This document shows positions 10,985-24,146 of a DNA stretch of 64,000 nt, one piece after another. The notes below the pieces were generated by a model, which worked only from the letters and a program-made list of their open reading frames with translations, was not told where the DNA came from and searched no databases. The translations under genes were made by a program, and so were the position numbers. Every line of letters starts with the position of its first letter. Within the stretch, counting starts at the first letter, position 1. Source of the stretch: Alectoria sarmentosa (Eukaryota > Ascomycota > Lecanoromycetes > Lecanorales > Parmeliaceae); the NCBI GenBank assembly GCA_009733775.1, contig WOGZ01000031.1, positions 124,001-188,000 on the forward strand. The letters are read 5' to 3'.

Positions 10985-12875
10985 TTACCACCCAACGACG
11001 AACCTCGTCCCCATGACCACCCCACCTTCTTTGAACACTCCTCCCCTCGCCGCCCCCACATTCCTTACAACACCACCCGGCGCGTATGTAGTGACACAAT
11101 CTGTACTCAGCACCGGCGTCAGGAATCCACGATCTAGATCCTCGGCGGTCGGCAGCGTCGCGGCTCGTTCTTTCCGTTTCAAAACAGGAGCTGGGTTTCG
11201 TTCCCTCGGCGGTGTTAGGAACTCATTGTCCGCTTCCCCGTCTTGCACACGTAGTGTATTCATCACGCTGGGGCTCGTCGCAGAATTTGTAGAAGATGGC
11301 AACTTGAATTTCACAATCTTGGTCTGTAAAGGGATATGATTCCTCGTCATGGGGCAAGAGCTGATTGGTGAACTATCCGCTATTGACGCATGGCTAGCCC
11401 GGGTAGTTCGTACAGTGGTCGAGAAGGCAGGGTCAAAGCCAATTTTTGAGTCAAAGACAGTGCCTGTGGCTATCGAGTTGATCTCCTCAGAGAGCGTTTT
11501 TTTGGCGGTGAGGACATCATAGTAATGGCCGCGAGACCTCTTGACTGGTGTTTCATACGGGAGAGCTCGAAATAGGTGCTGCTTTAGTGGGGAAGTAGCC
11601 AATAGGTTGGTGTTGGAATCTTGAGTAGGAACTGGGAATGTAGTGATAGATGGTGGGGAGGGGCACGAGTAATCGTCAATTGATCTGGCGTTCGCTGGCA
11701 CTTCTGAACGCGACTGTGGTGCTGTATTTGTGTTCTCTGTCTTTGTTGTCACTTTTTGAACCGGCGAATGGTCCATAACTCTGTCCAGATTGATGCTTGT
11801 ACACCCCTCGTTTCTGATCTGGGTGGGTTCGATAATGTATGTAGCATCAGGCCCGTCTTTGCTTCCCTTCCCCCAGATGACGACCACATCAAAGATCCCA
11901 ATTTTCGGACTGCCAGCTTTCTGCATATCTTCAACTTCCCTTGGCATGGACAGTTGGGCAAGGCTCACCAAATATTCGCCAATAATTGGGCGTTCGCCCT
12001 GTCCGTCTCGTCCAGCCTTGTCAGCCTCGATCAAGAGGGAGCTGGAAATATCGTTCCATCTCTGCTGTGCGCCAGCATAGGCCACTTTGCCCCGTCGGTA
12101 CTCTCTGAGACCTCCATTTGGGTTCTGACCTGAGGGGACAATAATCCAGGGTTTCTCAATCAAGCGTCCAATGCGGCGGCCAGTGAAACGCACAATGTGC
12201 TCAGTCATGGTGTAGGCTTCTCCAGAGTAGCGTCGTGGGACATAGTGAGAGCCGCAGAGTGCGCCGTTGTAGTAGACATCGATCTTGACGTCGTTCAATT
12301 CTGTTCTCATCGTCGCCTTGTCATTGGTACGGACGAACGACGAAGTGGAGAGGAAGACGGCGAGGCAGAGGGCGTGGGGGATAAAGGGTGGTTTGTAATT
12401 GGGATTAGGCTCGATAAGGGCTGGAGAATGATTAGAATGGGAATAAGCCTGATTGGCTTCATCATTAGGTTGTCTTACCGTCCTGATTCGACCCTACACC
12501 ACCCCCTTCTTCACCCAAATCAACAGCCATTGAGGCAAAGTCCCCATCGCACGTCCCAGCTAACGGCATCCTAACCGGCCTCCTATTCCTTTTCTCTCTC
12601 GTGGTCAAATCGAAGAAATTCTTGCCAGCATGGACCATGAAGAAAGGCATATCCCCATTCTTACCAAGAAATCGTACATGGCTTCCATCGTCTGTGTACA
12701 ACGGCGTCTCGGTCAGAGTCCCATCTTTGGAGCCTCTAGCAAACTCCTGGGCGATACTTCGGATGGACTTGCTGGCTGCGACACTCTGCTGCGTACGTGG
12801 ATTTGGGGTCGATGCCCGCTTCAGGTCAGCAACGGATAGCTGGATTGAAGTCTTCTGGGCGTAAAACGTTGGCAT
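10985..12875 (-). CDS. Conserved fungal hypothetical protein, 570 residues
   Basis: Exons 12479-12875 and 10985-12300, separated by a 178-nt intron, join in phase (Q-D then E-L-N-D-V-K). The N-terminal 240 residues look ordered, with conserved-looking blocks H-V-R-F-L-G-K-N-G-D, F-F-M-V-H-A-G-K-N-F-F-D-L-T, and Y-Y-N-G-A-L-C-G-S-H-Y-V-P-R-R-Y followed by M-T-E-H-I-V-R-F-T-G-R-R-I. The C-terminal 300 residues are low-complexity, rich in Ser, Thr and Pro, with basic patches such as P-V-K-R-S-R-G. I do not recognise a named domain. No signal peptide or membrane segment is seen. The gene converges on dmc1 with 199 bp between stop codons. Confidence 0.75.
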
Positions 12876-13262
12876 GATGCCTGTGTATTATTGTGAACAG
12901 AGGATGGAAGACACAGGAAGGAAGACGGCGACGTTGGGTTTGATGGTTGAGCGTGTTAAATATTGTGTTGTAATATTGAGGTTCGCTTGACAATTTGGGC
13001 TGGCAACGTTCTTTACCGCAGAGTTGGAAAGCACTCATAGCATGTTTCCGGTAAGTTCAAATCACATACTGGAAAACATCTCGGATAGCATTTGAGCACA
13101 TTGGTAGGGGAACAAGCTAGGACATGAGATCAAAATTTTGGTACATACCCTTTTGCATGGACCGAACTCATGGAGAGAGCTCATGGATTCAGCGAGCGTT
13201 CTGCTCTAAGCCCCTGACATGCACCAATTCAAATGCCATTGGGCCAGCATCAATGGAACCAC
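12876..13262. other. Intergenic promoter region of the 570-residue hypothetical gene
   Basis: No gene seen. Short frames here are leader sequence. Confidence 0.5.
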
Positions 13263-14143
13263 TCAAGCAAAGCCTCCCGTTCCAGAAGTATCCAATGACA
13301 ACCCCAACTCCACAATCGCCTTTTCATAAACCCTCGCAACCTCCATCTCCCATCTTCCATGATTCCAGTCCACCTTCGTTCCATCTATAATAATGTCTTC
13401 GTCATAATCAGTCGTAGAATCATCTTCCGTCTCCACATTAGATAGTGCTACACTCTCTGTATCAGTCACGCTCCCTCCTTTCCCCGCAGCTTCTACCACC
13501 GCTACTCTTGTCCTCTCCACTAGCCCCCGTATTCTGACCTTCTCAGTAGTGCTCAGCTTCCCTCTACCGCCTTCGAAGCCTGGCAATATCTCACCACTTT
13601 GGGCGTTTGCGCCTTGAAGGAGAGAGCAGAAGGCCACGTCAAGCTTGTGAAATAATTGGAATGTACGCCGCGGTGAGAAGGGAAAAGGTGCGAGACAAGT
13701 GCAAGATGTCAATGCGATGGTGAGGAGGTATGGCTTTTGAAGCGAAGCTAAAAAGAGATTTGTTAATTAGCAAAGGCCATAAGATGGGTCTAATTGCCTT
13801 CCATACGTGTACCAGACACCCAAACCACATCAATCACCCCCTCCAAATCCTTCGCCAGCTCTCCGTAGCTCTCATAGCCTCTGCCTTGAATTCCAGAGCT
13901 AGCTTCATCTTCGAAACCAGCATTGAACCTCTTCTCGTATCGCCGCGATATGCCAAGCAGCTTTCTGTCGACGTAATCGATGAAGCTGCTTTCTTTTGCG
14001 CTCCCGGGCTTTAACGGAGTTGATCGAGGCTGGGGCAAGACGGTATTCCCGGGTGGCGGAGAACTGATCGATGAAGCTGGGGGTGAGGGCAGTGTGGATT
14101 GGAGGAAGCCTCCGGGACCTGGTGTTTCGGAGGCGGAGGTCAT
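13263..14143 (-). CDS. Conserved fungal hypothetical protein, 271 residues
   Basis: Exons 13813-14143 and 13263-13747 join across a 65-nt intron to give V-W-V-S then A-S-L-Q-K-P-Y-L-L-T-I-A-L-T. Residues 1-50 are Pro/Ser-rich and disordered. The middle (F-I-D-Y-V-D-R-K-L-L-G-I-S-R-R-Y-E-K-R-F) and the block K-L-S-T-T-E-K-V-R-I-R-G-L-V-E-R-T-R look helical and conserved, followed by an acidic D-D-S-T-T-D-Y-D-E-D stretch. No membrane segment is convincing. I recognise it only as an ascomycete protein of unknown function. The start at 14143 was preferred over an open frame extending to 14275, which has no ATG there. Confidence 0.75.
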
Positions 14144-14543
14144 AGGGAAAGATGGCGTGGAGTGAGGTCCAGATACTTTGCCGTGGGGAAGTTTCGGTGA
14201 CAGAAAAGGAAGGTGAGGCGAGATGGTCAACACTGAGAGCTGTGTATATCGGATTTTACCAGCAGAAGGAGCCAATTCATGACTCTATTCAAGGCTCTAC
14301 GTGGGAGACGTTGGAAAAAGCGTGGTGAAGGATGTTGCTTCAGAGTCATCTCAAACGAATTGCAGTATTGCTAAGTAAGACAATTTGTGTCACGAGACCA
14401 AAACACAATGAATTTCTTGGCAATTCGTTATTGCATAAGCTCGCTGGCTGAGTGCTATGGATCATGCCATGACTTCGCAATGCTGTAGACTAGCTTCGCT
14501 GGAGGCTGCTACTTGGTCCCACCACCACCTCATTTCAAGGCCT
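14144..14543. other. Intergenic: promoter of the 271-residue gene and 3' end of the Rtc3-like gene
   Basis: Nothing gene-like. It lies between the two minus-strand genes. Confidence 0.5.
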
Positions 14544-15023
14544 TCAATGAGCCGAACGAGTTCCCATGCTGTCATTTTTAGGTCCTTGACGCTCTGCCGT
14601 CTGACGGTGTATGTCAGCTCTCATATCAGAGCCTCCACCCATCCTGGCTTACCTCAGTATGCTGAAGGTCCCCATTTTCCAGAATCTTGATTATGCACTC
14701 CTCCTGATTGGCTGTGCCAAACTCGTTCTCCAATGTAGCCTTACTTGCTCCATCGTACGCATTCTGAGCCCCGTGTCTAGATCAAAATAGGGTATCAGTG
14801 ACAGCTCAGACCAATGTTGTCTAGTACAGTTTTGGCAACGACTGAAGAGGCTCCCTTACTTGTGAGTGACGAAGATCTTGAAACCACTGACCACCTGAGC
14901 TAGAGGGATGGAACGGTCGCCCTTCCACTTTTGCACTGACTCAATGTCGTCAATGTAGATGACAAAGTCCTCCTCCTTGCCCTGGTAGTGCACCTTGGAC
15001 TGGGAAGCGTTCCCACGGGTCAT
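14544..15023 (-). CDS. rtc3: Rtc3/SBDS N-terminal-domain protein
   Basis: Small protein consisting of one SBDS (Shwachman-Bodian-Diamond) N-terminal-like domain, as yeast Rtc3/Hgh-type YHR087W, implicated in RNA metabolism and stress. Exons 14860-15023, 14653-14776 and 14544-14600 (introns 83 and 52 nt) give 114 residues, matching the yeast protein's 111. Family blocks: K-V-H-Y-Q-G-K-E-E-D-F-V-I-Y-I-D-D, the D-R-S-I-P-L-A-Q-V-V-S-G-F-K-I-F-V-T segment, A-T-L-E-N-E-F-G-T, and the C-terminal R-Q-G-P-K-N-D-S-M-G. The ATG at 15023 gives the usual M-T-R-G-N start. Confidence 0.92.
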
Positions 15024-15407
15024 TTTGAGGGTTTGAAACGATTTGAATAAGCTCGGCTGCAAGTGTGGTTAATGAATGAGGTTTGATCGCTTTGCTTTGC
15101 GAGGGTCTGTTGAAGAGTGAACTGTAAAGTTTGAGTGTTGTTTTGCTTATGACCCCAGTTTGGGAGCTTGATTGGCCAAGCCTTCGAGGAGCTGCGCGGG
15201 ATCGACGTCATGTGAGGCTTATCCTAAAGAAGTTAGACCCACAATGCGGCGGATCTTTCAATAGGCGCCGATGGTGAAGGGGCCGGCGACGAAAAATATT
15301 CAGTTTTAAAAGGACGGACTTATCCTGAAAGGTAATGCATTGCTAGTTGAATTGATAGAACTTGTCGTATTAGGAGATGAAAAAGCCTCGACGGCTATAC
15401 TTCCAAC
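15024..15407. other. Intergenic: Rtc3 promoter and RhoGEF 3' region
   Basis: No gene seen. It includes a CCGGCGACG-containing GC patch near 15280 and A/T-rich sequence after 15290. Confidence 0.5.
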
Positions 15408-18400
15408 TCAATTGAGCCAATTCTTAATCCCTTCCTTCGAAAAAACCTTGAGGAGTGTCTTTGGTTTACGAAATTTGCCCTTCCCACGTCCAGGCTCGCC
15501 AGAACCCTGGCTTGTACCTCCTGTTAATGCCAGTAAGGCCACGCGGCTTGTGCGTCTTATCTGGCTCTTAGCTAGCTTTCCCTCTTTCATTATGCTCTCA
15601 GTCGAAAGCGATTTCATCCTTGCCGTGGTCATTTCTTCAAGCTCTGAGGGATGGGTGGGGATTAGGCCGTCGCGTGGTGGGCTGGATGCACCATCTGTCT
15701 GGGTTATCCGATGGAATTTGATATGGCCAGGCCCAAGACCAGCGTCGGACATGCTTGCGTAGCTGACCCTCCGCTGAATGTCGATGTTCGCGAAGTCTGG
15801 GTCCTCGTTGACCGATTCCGGGCAAGGAGTGGAATTATTCTCGGTAATGCTCATGTAGGTGCTCACCGTTCTCTTGGTGGAAGTCGTCATCAAACTGGCT
15901 TTGCTTATTTTCCGCATCACCGAAGTCGCCGATCTTTGGATTAGGTATGATCCTCTGTTGCCAGTCATACCAGGAAATGACAACCGATCCCGTGTCCACA
16001 CATCGGACATGGCAGTCTCAATACGCTGTCGCTCAGCTCGCTTTGGGGCTAGAACAGGGATGCGGTGCGTTGAAAACAAAGACTGGGAGCGATTGAGACA
16101 TTCGTGTTCAGGCGATGGAGGTTCGCCACCTTCTTTGAGGGAATTGGTGTTCTGAATGATGACCTGGTGCCCATTCCTACGTGAGTTGAGAGTAGCTGCA
16201 CGCTGAATAGATTGACGACGCGTGAGAGTTCCCGCTTGCCCAAAGACAAAGCCAAGAGTCTTTATGTCAAGGGACAGCACTGACAGTTCAGAGCTCGGCA
16301 ACGAGCCTCTCTCCATTTCGTTTCCACTGTCGCGAGATCTCTCATGCAGATCATTTCGCCATTGCTGTTCCTCTCGCGAGGTGCAAGCGCAAAAGATCAT
16401 CTCATATAGCTGCTGGTCTAACTCGAACATCATCTTCCACGAAAATGGGGCGGTGTTACACTGCAGCCCTGAGCCTCGTGAGCTTACAATCGATGATTTT
16501 TCGGAATGTACGGCCCACTTACCCCTGCCATTGTCTGCATCGACTATCTGTATATCGCTTGTATTGATGATCGCGACTATACTAAAGTTCGAGCTCTTAT
16601 GGGGGAGGGCAAGCAGCATATGTGATTTGAACAGTGCACAGAGCATGTACTCTCCGCGCAAGTCTCCACTATTTGACTGATATGCGGCGTAGAGAACTCC
16701 GCAAAGAGAGAAATGACCCATAATTCGAAGCGAAGCAGGCGATGGAGACTATAAAGCCTCAAACTTAGCAGAAGGTACGCGGATGCAGACTACGTCGAGA
16801 GACTCACGGTATCTGGCAACACCAAAAGGTCCTGAAGATGCCATGATCTCTGGATTTTGACCTGCGTCTGCTGGTCGTTGGTAGCCTTGTTAATCTCTTT
16901 GGCTGTCTCACGAAGCCGAAACAAGACCTTTTCGATCTTTGCGCTATCCTCTTGGCCATCGACCAAAGGAGTATATTTGTAAAGGTCTGCGAATAAGAGC
17001 GGATATCTGCAGACTCGTTGTATAGGCTTATGACGACGAAGATCAGCGAAGCTTATAGTCTGAAGCGGGCGTTGTCCTTTACCTTGATCAACAGGTCTTC
17101 GTGGGTCAAACCCTTTTTACTTCCCTCTAAAACTCCATTTTGCGGATAGAGTGAGTTGACTAAGGCTTCGATGCCTCGTTCATACGTGGACCAGTTTGGT
17201 ATTATCTTCGGAAGCATTGCCATGTTCCGTAGCATCGATTCGTACTTGGCGCCATACTCCTCGTATAAGAAGAAGCGTCTGAGCTGGTTCGCACAGCTGG
17301 TCAACTTTGATTCTCTCTGCGGTCGTAAAATGATGGGAATCTCGTACCATACGCTCAAAAACCCTGGCAATGTCAGCAGCCTCTCCTGGCATCGTCACTA
17401 GGGTTCGGTCTCGATGGCTTCCGAACCACGAGAAATGATTTGCCGGCCGAGCTTTTATGATGTGATTTCCATCAGATGGTGCTTCTGCGCTCTCATTGCT
17501 ATACCAGCGTGGACGTTTTGGCTGCTGCTGAGTAGCAGCCTCGGATTGCATGTGGGAATCCGGCATCAGAGTCTTTATCTCAAGCAGAATATCCTCATGC
17601 AAGCGCAGCATACCTGCAACATTCTGCGAAATTTCTGGCTGTGTAGCTTGAGGGCCCCTTGGTGCGGAGTTGAGCATGAAGCAATAGACCTTGACATATT
17701 CTGTCAGCAATTGCAGATCCCAGTTAGAGTCGTATGGACCACCAACATGCAGTAAGACCTTAAGATCCGCCACATAGCTTTCCTCGGAGCTGATCAATTC
17801 CTCCAATATCCGGCGACGCTTTACTGCCCGATCCCAGGCAGCTTTTCCCTCCGCTATTGCGGCGGCTTGGTCATTATCCATAGATGCTCTGCTAGCCGTG
17901 TTGGTTATTCTGCTGCTTTTGTTACTTCTCAAAATATGAGACCGTGAGAATATAGGAGAATGCGGCCTGTCTATCTTGGACTGCAGTCTTACGGTAGCTG
18001 ACTTGATAGCATTCCGAATGCCGTAAGATGACCATGAAGATGCTTTTTGGTGTCCTTTGAGCCGTTTACTCTGAGGAAGACCCATTTCTATAGGCTCTAC
18101 CTCATCAAAGTCATCTAATGTCCAGCGCTCTTTGCGAACAGTAAGAGAATGTCTACGCTTAGGTCCCTGCGGACGTAAAGTGTGGATTAGCGTTTTAAGG
18201 GGATTCTCCGATTTAAATGGATGTTCTGTTGCTATGTTGAACGATCTGGGTCCTGTCTCTTCTCGGCTTGTATTGCTGGGCAGTCTGGAAGTGGACAGCT
18301 TTTCTTGCTTCATGGTGTCGAACAACAAGCCCCTATCTGCGTTATCATCAGAATCCCGTGCAGATTCATGCACGCTGTAGAGGCTTTCTCCGCAGCCGGC

Positions 18401-18808
18401 ATTGAGGTCGATGTCTTCCATTGGCCCTGCTTCCGCCAGTAGACTCGAGACCATCTGCTTCTGGGTTAGCAGTGGAATGTCATTTCCCCAGCTGGACCTG
18501 TGCAAATCTTGCTTTGATGTTCGTGTCATTGGCGAGGAGTTGGTCTGATATGGGGAGAAATTCAGTGACGAGCGTAAGGCATTGCGCCTTGCCACCAGGT
18601 TTTCGTTCCCAGCTCGTAAGCGAGCGGACGGAGTAGATCCTAAGGAGTGCGCAGAGCCAGGAGAAAGTCTGAAGTTGGAGTGACGTTGGATCGTGCCCAC
18701 AGAATTTTCAGAGGTCTTGGACCGCTGATCGCTAGCCACACTGTCCCATGCATTTCCCTGGACGGAGGGCGAGATTGCTGTGGGAGTGTGGAGTCGAAAA
18801 CCGAACAT
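15408..18808 (-). CDS. Rho guanine nucleotide exchange factor (Dbl-homology domain protein)
   Basis: Activates a Rho/Cdc42-type GTPase by nucleotide exchange, probably in polarity or wall signalling. Six exons (17747-18808, 17348-17689, 17083-17283, 16808-17026, 16523-16748, 15408-16468) give 1036 residues. Residues 1-320 are Ser/basic-rich and disordered. The DH domain starts at A-W-D-R-A-V-K-R-R-R-I-L-E-E-L with S-E-E-S-Y-V-A-D-L, then R-L-H-E-D-I-L, F-F-L-Y-E-E-Y-G-A-K-Y, and the diagnostic L-L-I-K-P-I-Q-R-V-C-R-Y-P-L-L, which appears only after splicing. A PH-like region follows (I-M-G-H-F-S-L-C-G-V-L-Y to E-M-I-F-C-A). The C-terminal third is Ser/Thr-rich and ends with a basic helix. Two introns are multiples of three and stay open if retained, so their boundaries rest on homology. 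The particular GTPase cannot be read from sequence. Confidence 0.87.
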
Positions 18809-19970
18809 GGCGGCGTAGAAAGCTTACAGAATTCGATGCCAACGGAGTTCTACCGGGGGGTAGAGATGCTCTGTAGAATGATGTAAATTAAGCAAACACA
18901 AGCGGGCGTAAAGAAGCAGAGACGATAGACAAAATCATGGGAGAATGGAAGATAGGAACAAGATCCGAGCTTTAAGTAAGCCTGGAAGCTAGCAGAATTC
19001 CTGTATTGACATATAAGCAGGAAAGAACGATAGGGATGCCCCGAGGCGCATGTCACTCAAAGGGCAAGGGTTCATGACGGAGGAGGAGAGGTTCTTGCAC
19101 ATAAGAGACCATTGGCTACTACCGTCAGCCTGACATTGCTGGCTTGCAATTGCCCTTGTTCACATGGAACACGAGGGCAGGCGCTTGTTGCCGAATGTTC
19201 TGGAGAGGAGCTCTCCCCGCAAGATGCCTGTGTACTCATGAATCCAGGATGATAAGGATTAGATGAGCTGCTTAAGCATGCATCCTGTGATGTAGGCAAC
19301 TTGAACAGATGGCCTGTCCTCAGTCACGCGAGCATTGGTACCTCTGTAGAGACGCCTTATCAAGCCAATGATGAAGGAATGAACATAATCACATGTCTCC
19401 TTCCTCAACCGTGCTCAACTGTGATGGGTCACGTGAAAGGGAATTAAGCTTAGCACCTAATTACCTAGCACAGCCCAGCCGAATTAGCGTGACGTTTGCC
19501 CTTTCTACAAGAGTAGGCGGAACGAGCACAACACAATATCTGCTCTTAAACACAACCACCAAACTTCTTCCCCCGCTATAAAGCATCCTCCAACTTATCA
19601 CTACACCTCTTTTTCCTCACAAATCAATCACACAATTCAGCCAGCAGAGCCGATTCCTCTCATCGAGTCCTTGTCCAAACATTCACCAGGTAAGATCCTT
19701 TGCATGTTCCCCATCACCTTGCCCATCTTATTTGTCCATGTCTGCCTTTCTTTGTGAAGACTCCTTCGGCCAGCCAGCGTTGCTCCGGCACAATTTCGCC
19801 CCGGAGCCTTTTGCCTTGGCCGGGAAATGTTGGGGCCCAACGACTCGCTATGCACCGACGACACGCGGTAGCTAGAGAGTGGACCTTCACTTTATGGTGC
19901 TGGTCTGCATACCTTACAAGTTCACCCTCCTCATCAAATTTAGCCTGCTTTCGTGCTCCCTCCAGATACC
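18809..19970. other. Divergent intergenic region between RhoGEF and 14-3-3
   Basis: About 1.2 kb serving as promoter for both genes. The right part (19550-19680) is pyrimidine-rich with CTTCTTCCCCC and CACCTCTTTTTCCTCAC tracts typical of strong fungal promoters just before transcription start. No further gene is recognised. Confidence 0.55.
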
Positions 19971-20381
19971 ATGGCTCCAGAGGCGTCAAGCTACCGGGAC
20001 ATCGAATGGTTTCTGATGCAATACCTCATGGCATGTCATCGTCAAATTCAAGCTCGCGATGCACAGATCATGGACCAGCTACTTGCCATTCCCTTCACTT
20101 ACTTGCCATCCATCGCTGCTCACTCTGGCCCATTTCTACCCCAAGATCCCGACGCTCTGCTTTCCTTCGTAGCCTTCGTTGAGGCAGAGCGCAACAAGAT
20201 TGTGCCCATAGCCTTCAGTCCCCCTTCTCCAGGCGAGCCTCAGGAAGACATTGAGGATTTCAAAGATCTGCTGCGCGCTTGTCGTCAAGAGCTATCGTCT
20301 TCGCGCAACCGTTCTTATGCCGCTTGGGAGGAACACTACATTAACTCTTTGGTTCATTGTATAGAAAAAAAGCTCGTCAAA
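19971..20381 (+). other. In-frame open extension upstream of 14-3-3 (137 codons), possibly coding
   Basis: From an ATG in good context at 19971 (GATACCATGG) the frame stays open without a stop into the 14-3-3 start at 20382. The predicted residues include F-L-M-Q-Y-L-M-A-C-H-R-Q-I-Q-A-R-D and a Pro-rich acidic linker; nothing matches a domain I know. It may be an alternative long N-terminus, a separate upstream gene that merges by chance, or a long leader. The family does not normally carry such an extension, so the shorter start is annotated as the main gene. Confidence 0.4.
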
Positions 20382-21412
<1,031 letters not shown>

Positions 21413-22231
21413 GTCTCCTCTTACGCCAGAAGCAACAGCCGTATTGTTAGGACGCGAGGAAGGTTGAACAATGGCAGAGCGATCGTCTCGGGCTAGGCAA
21501 AGTTTCTTGACTCTTTTTCCTTGGTCCTGTAGCTAGCAGCTCACTGGCTACGATGCGTCCCTTTTCAGCGTGCTCATGATCTACGAGGGCGATGGTGAGA
21601 AGATGATGCGGATAGTCTTTCGGTGGCCACTGCGATGTGCGATCGCTGTGGCCAGATTCTGCCAGGTTGAAGGAAAAGAAAGCAGCATACTAGATACGTA
21701 CCCGACGTCCGTCTTGCTGCTTCCGTGACCTCGCCTTTGTGTTCCAGGGTGGTCTTGGTCTACTCGACAGGTTGATTTCCCTCTTGAATCCGTCAACGGT
21801 AAGTAGCCCAATGGACGTGGACAGTAGACTTGGTTTGTGTTTTAGCTACAAAGCGAATGACAGTAATGGTATGGCTCGTACAGAGGCTTTGAGCCACTTG
21901 GCCGATCGGAATCAACTTGGGTAGAGACGTGGGATGGGGACTGGTTGGATTTGCCATCTCAAATCTGCCATCGTCTTCCGAAAGCTCCTCTCATCGCTAT
22001 TGATGCTGTAGCTGCAAGCCCGATACCACCTCGCACCAAGGGGGTCGTCTGCTCGCTCAAGTCGCTCCCCAAGTCATGTTGTTAATTATACATTGTTCTG
22101 CACGCATGATTCTAATGCTGTTCGACCCGCTCACTTAATGCCCCACCGAAAATTACCGCTCCATCGCTATGCTTGCATCCATTGTAAGGCCTGGGTGACC
22201 GAGGTTATGCTTCCATAACTAGGCAAGCTCA
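21413..22231. other. Convergent intergenic region
   Basis: Between the 14-3-3 stop and the stop of the coiled-coil gene. Short frames only; nothing supported. Confidence 0.5.
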
Positions 22232-22873
22232 TTACTTCTTACGACCGGTAGAAGACAAGTCCGTAGATTTGGACATGCTGCGCGTCAAGCCACCAATGTA
22301 CTCCTGGAGGTCGTTGTTGTTCTTCTCAAGCTTGCTCAAGTCCGACTGCACGTTCTCACACCGGTTGACGAGAGCGTCGAGACTGGATTGGACTTCTAGG
22401 GCGTGGCTACACTTCTCATCAGCTGCCTGCTCCCCTCATTTGACTACGAACAAAAACGAATGGGTAGAGTAAGAAGGTAGAGACAAAACGCACTTGGTCA
22501 AAGCCAGCCGACTCTTGTCAAACAACGCATTCGTCTCCTCAGGACTCCGACGCGGACTCATGGCTCGAGCATCACCGGGCGGGTAGTTCTCCTCCTCTTT
22601 GAGCTCGACGTCGGGTGAGTCAGAGGGGATGAGCATTGTGCGACTTGATTTGCGGGAGATGAACTTGGGACGGGTGAGGGAGCGGGATCGGCGTTCTTCG
22701 GTGATGGATTCGTGGTCCGAGGATGTGGTGCTGGAGGGTTGGGTGGAGTCTGGGTTGGTGGGTGTTTTGGCGAGGGTGTCCGAAGGGTCGCTGGCAGCTG
22801 TGGAGGGCGAGATGCTGACTGGGTTGGGATGGGTGGTGGTGGGCGCAGAGACTGTGCCGTCGATGGACGCCAT
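22232..22873 (-). CDS. Short coiled-coil protein (SCOC/DUF2205-like)
   Basis: Exons 22494-22873 and 22232-22406 (87-nt intron) give 184 residues. The first 120 are Ser/Thr/Pro-rich and disordered, with a basic patch R-R-S-R-S-L-T-R-P-K-F. After the splice the sequence forms a heptad coiled coil from H-A-L-E-V-Q-S-S-L-D-A-L to N-N-N-D-L-Q-E-Y-I-G-G-L, which resembles the SCOC/Unc-69 domain. Animal SCOC acts at the Golgi and in autophagy; a corresponding role here is inference. The Lys-Lys end (G-R-K-K) is intact. The coiled coil is the only firm part of the assignment. Confidence 0.75.
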
Positions 22874-24146
22874 GGTGGACGTTTAAGATGTTTTGGTGGT
22901 TTGAATGTTTTGAGTAGTGGTGTAAGGGAGAGTTTCGATGGTGAGAAGGGCGGGGGAAGTTGTTTGGTAATTGGAGAGGATGAAGAAGACTCTTGCTGGA
23001 GGTGGACGAGGACGTGCTAGTGCTGATGCCTTTCGGGGTAAAAGTAGGGCGGGAATGTGTTATAGGTTGTCACGCGCTGGCTGGGAGGCTTGTCTTTATC
23101 GCTATCATGGTAAGGTCAGTGAATATCTCTGACAGAATATACACGGGGTCTCCGAACAAGACACAGCCTCTGGGAGATCTTTCAATTAGTTGCTATTACT
23201 TTCGTCGAGAAATGGGAATTTTTTAGTGGATAGGACGAGGTGGAGAGGCATTGATTGGTGGAAGTGCTCTTGCCTAAATCTTTGGTGGTGGAGATGGGCA
23301 AGAAAGCAGTAAGGAGTATGACAAGTAAAAGGAGACATGAAGTCTTCCGGTCTGCTGCATCTGTTAGGGTCGCAAGTTTAATTTGATGTCATGTAATGAT
23401 TGTCGCCAGTGAGAGATGCGCCTTGAGCTCGAGAATGATCGAGATTGCTCTCTACGGGACAGTCTTCCCCAATCACTCAGATTTCTAGCCTTAGCGGCCT
23501 ATGCACTATGACGCAGGATCGACAATGGCACCCGAGAGATCTGCGTCAATCCGGGGGTTAATCCAAAAGAGTAGAGTAACTAGGGTGTACCATGTACGGG
23601 GTCATGCGACTCACTTTTGGGAATGGTCACCGTAGGAAAATAGTCACTCGCGCACAGCGTTGATCTTGGTGCTGATCAGGGCTCATACCCTACTCCGAAT
23701 ACTGTTTCTCCCTCTTCTCGCTACGAGTACCACCACCATTTTCACTTTCCATGTCGTTACTCATAAATCATATTACATTCGATTGCCTGAAAAAGTTATG
23801 CCATGGGGCTATTAGTACAATGTATGCAGGAGCTCTCTGCCCCAGCTTGGATTCTCATGAGATTATCTGTCCATCAATGCCAAGCCTGTCCTTCTCATCC
23901 CTCGAGCCCTGAGTATCTCTCCGCAGTAAGCCAGTCGTAGCGATATGATATGAAAGCGATGTACAGGTAGAAGGACGTGGCGGGGACACTGCATTTCTGC
24001 AAGCATCTATGATAATTGGCCGGAAGAAACCATTGGTAAGACGATGCCGATCATCGGCTGCCGTGACCTGGACAAGGCGAATCGAATGGGCATAAGCGGA
24101 GAAGGATGTTCGAAAAAGGAACTTGTGTGAATGGACCTGTATACGA
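22874..24146. other. Intergenic, no gene recognised
   Basis: About 1.3 kb between the coiled-coil promoter and the Uls1-like stop. The first 150 bases are G/T-rich (GGTGGT, GGGGGAAG) and probably leader. No RNA gene or repeat was noticed. Confidence 0.5.

Noticed and set aside
16222..16680. 152-codon plus-strand frame
   Set aside because: Opposite to exons of the RhoGEF gene, whose domain order is clear.
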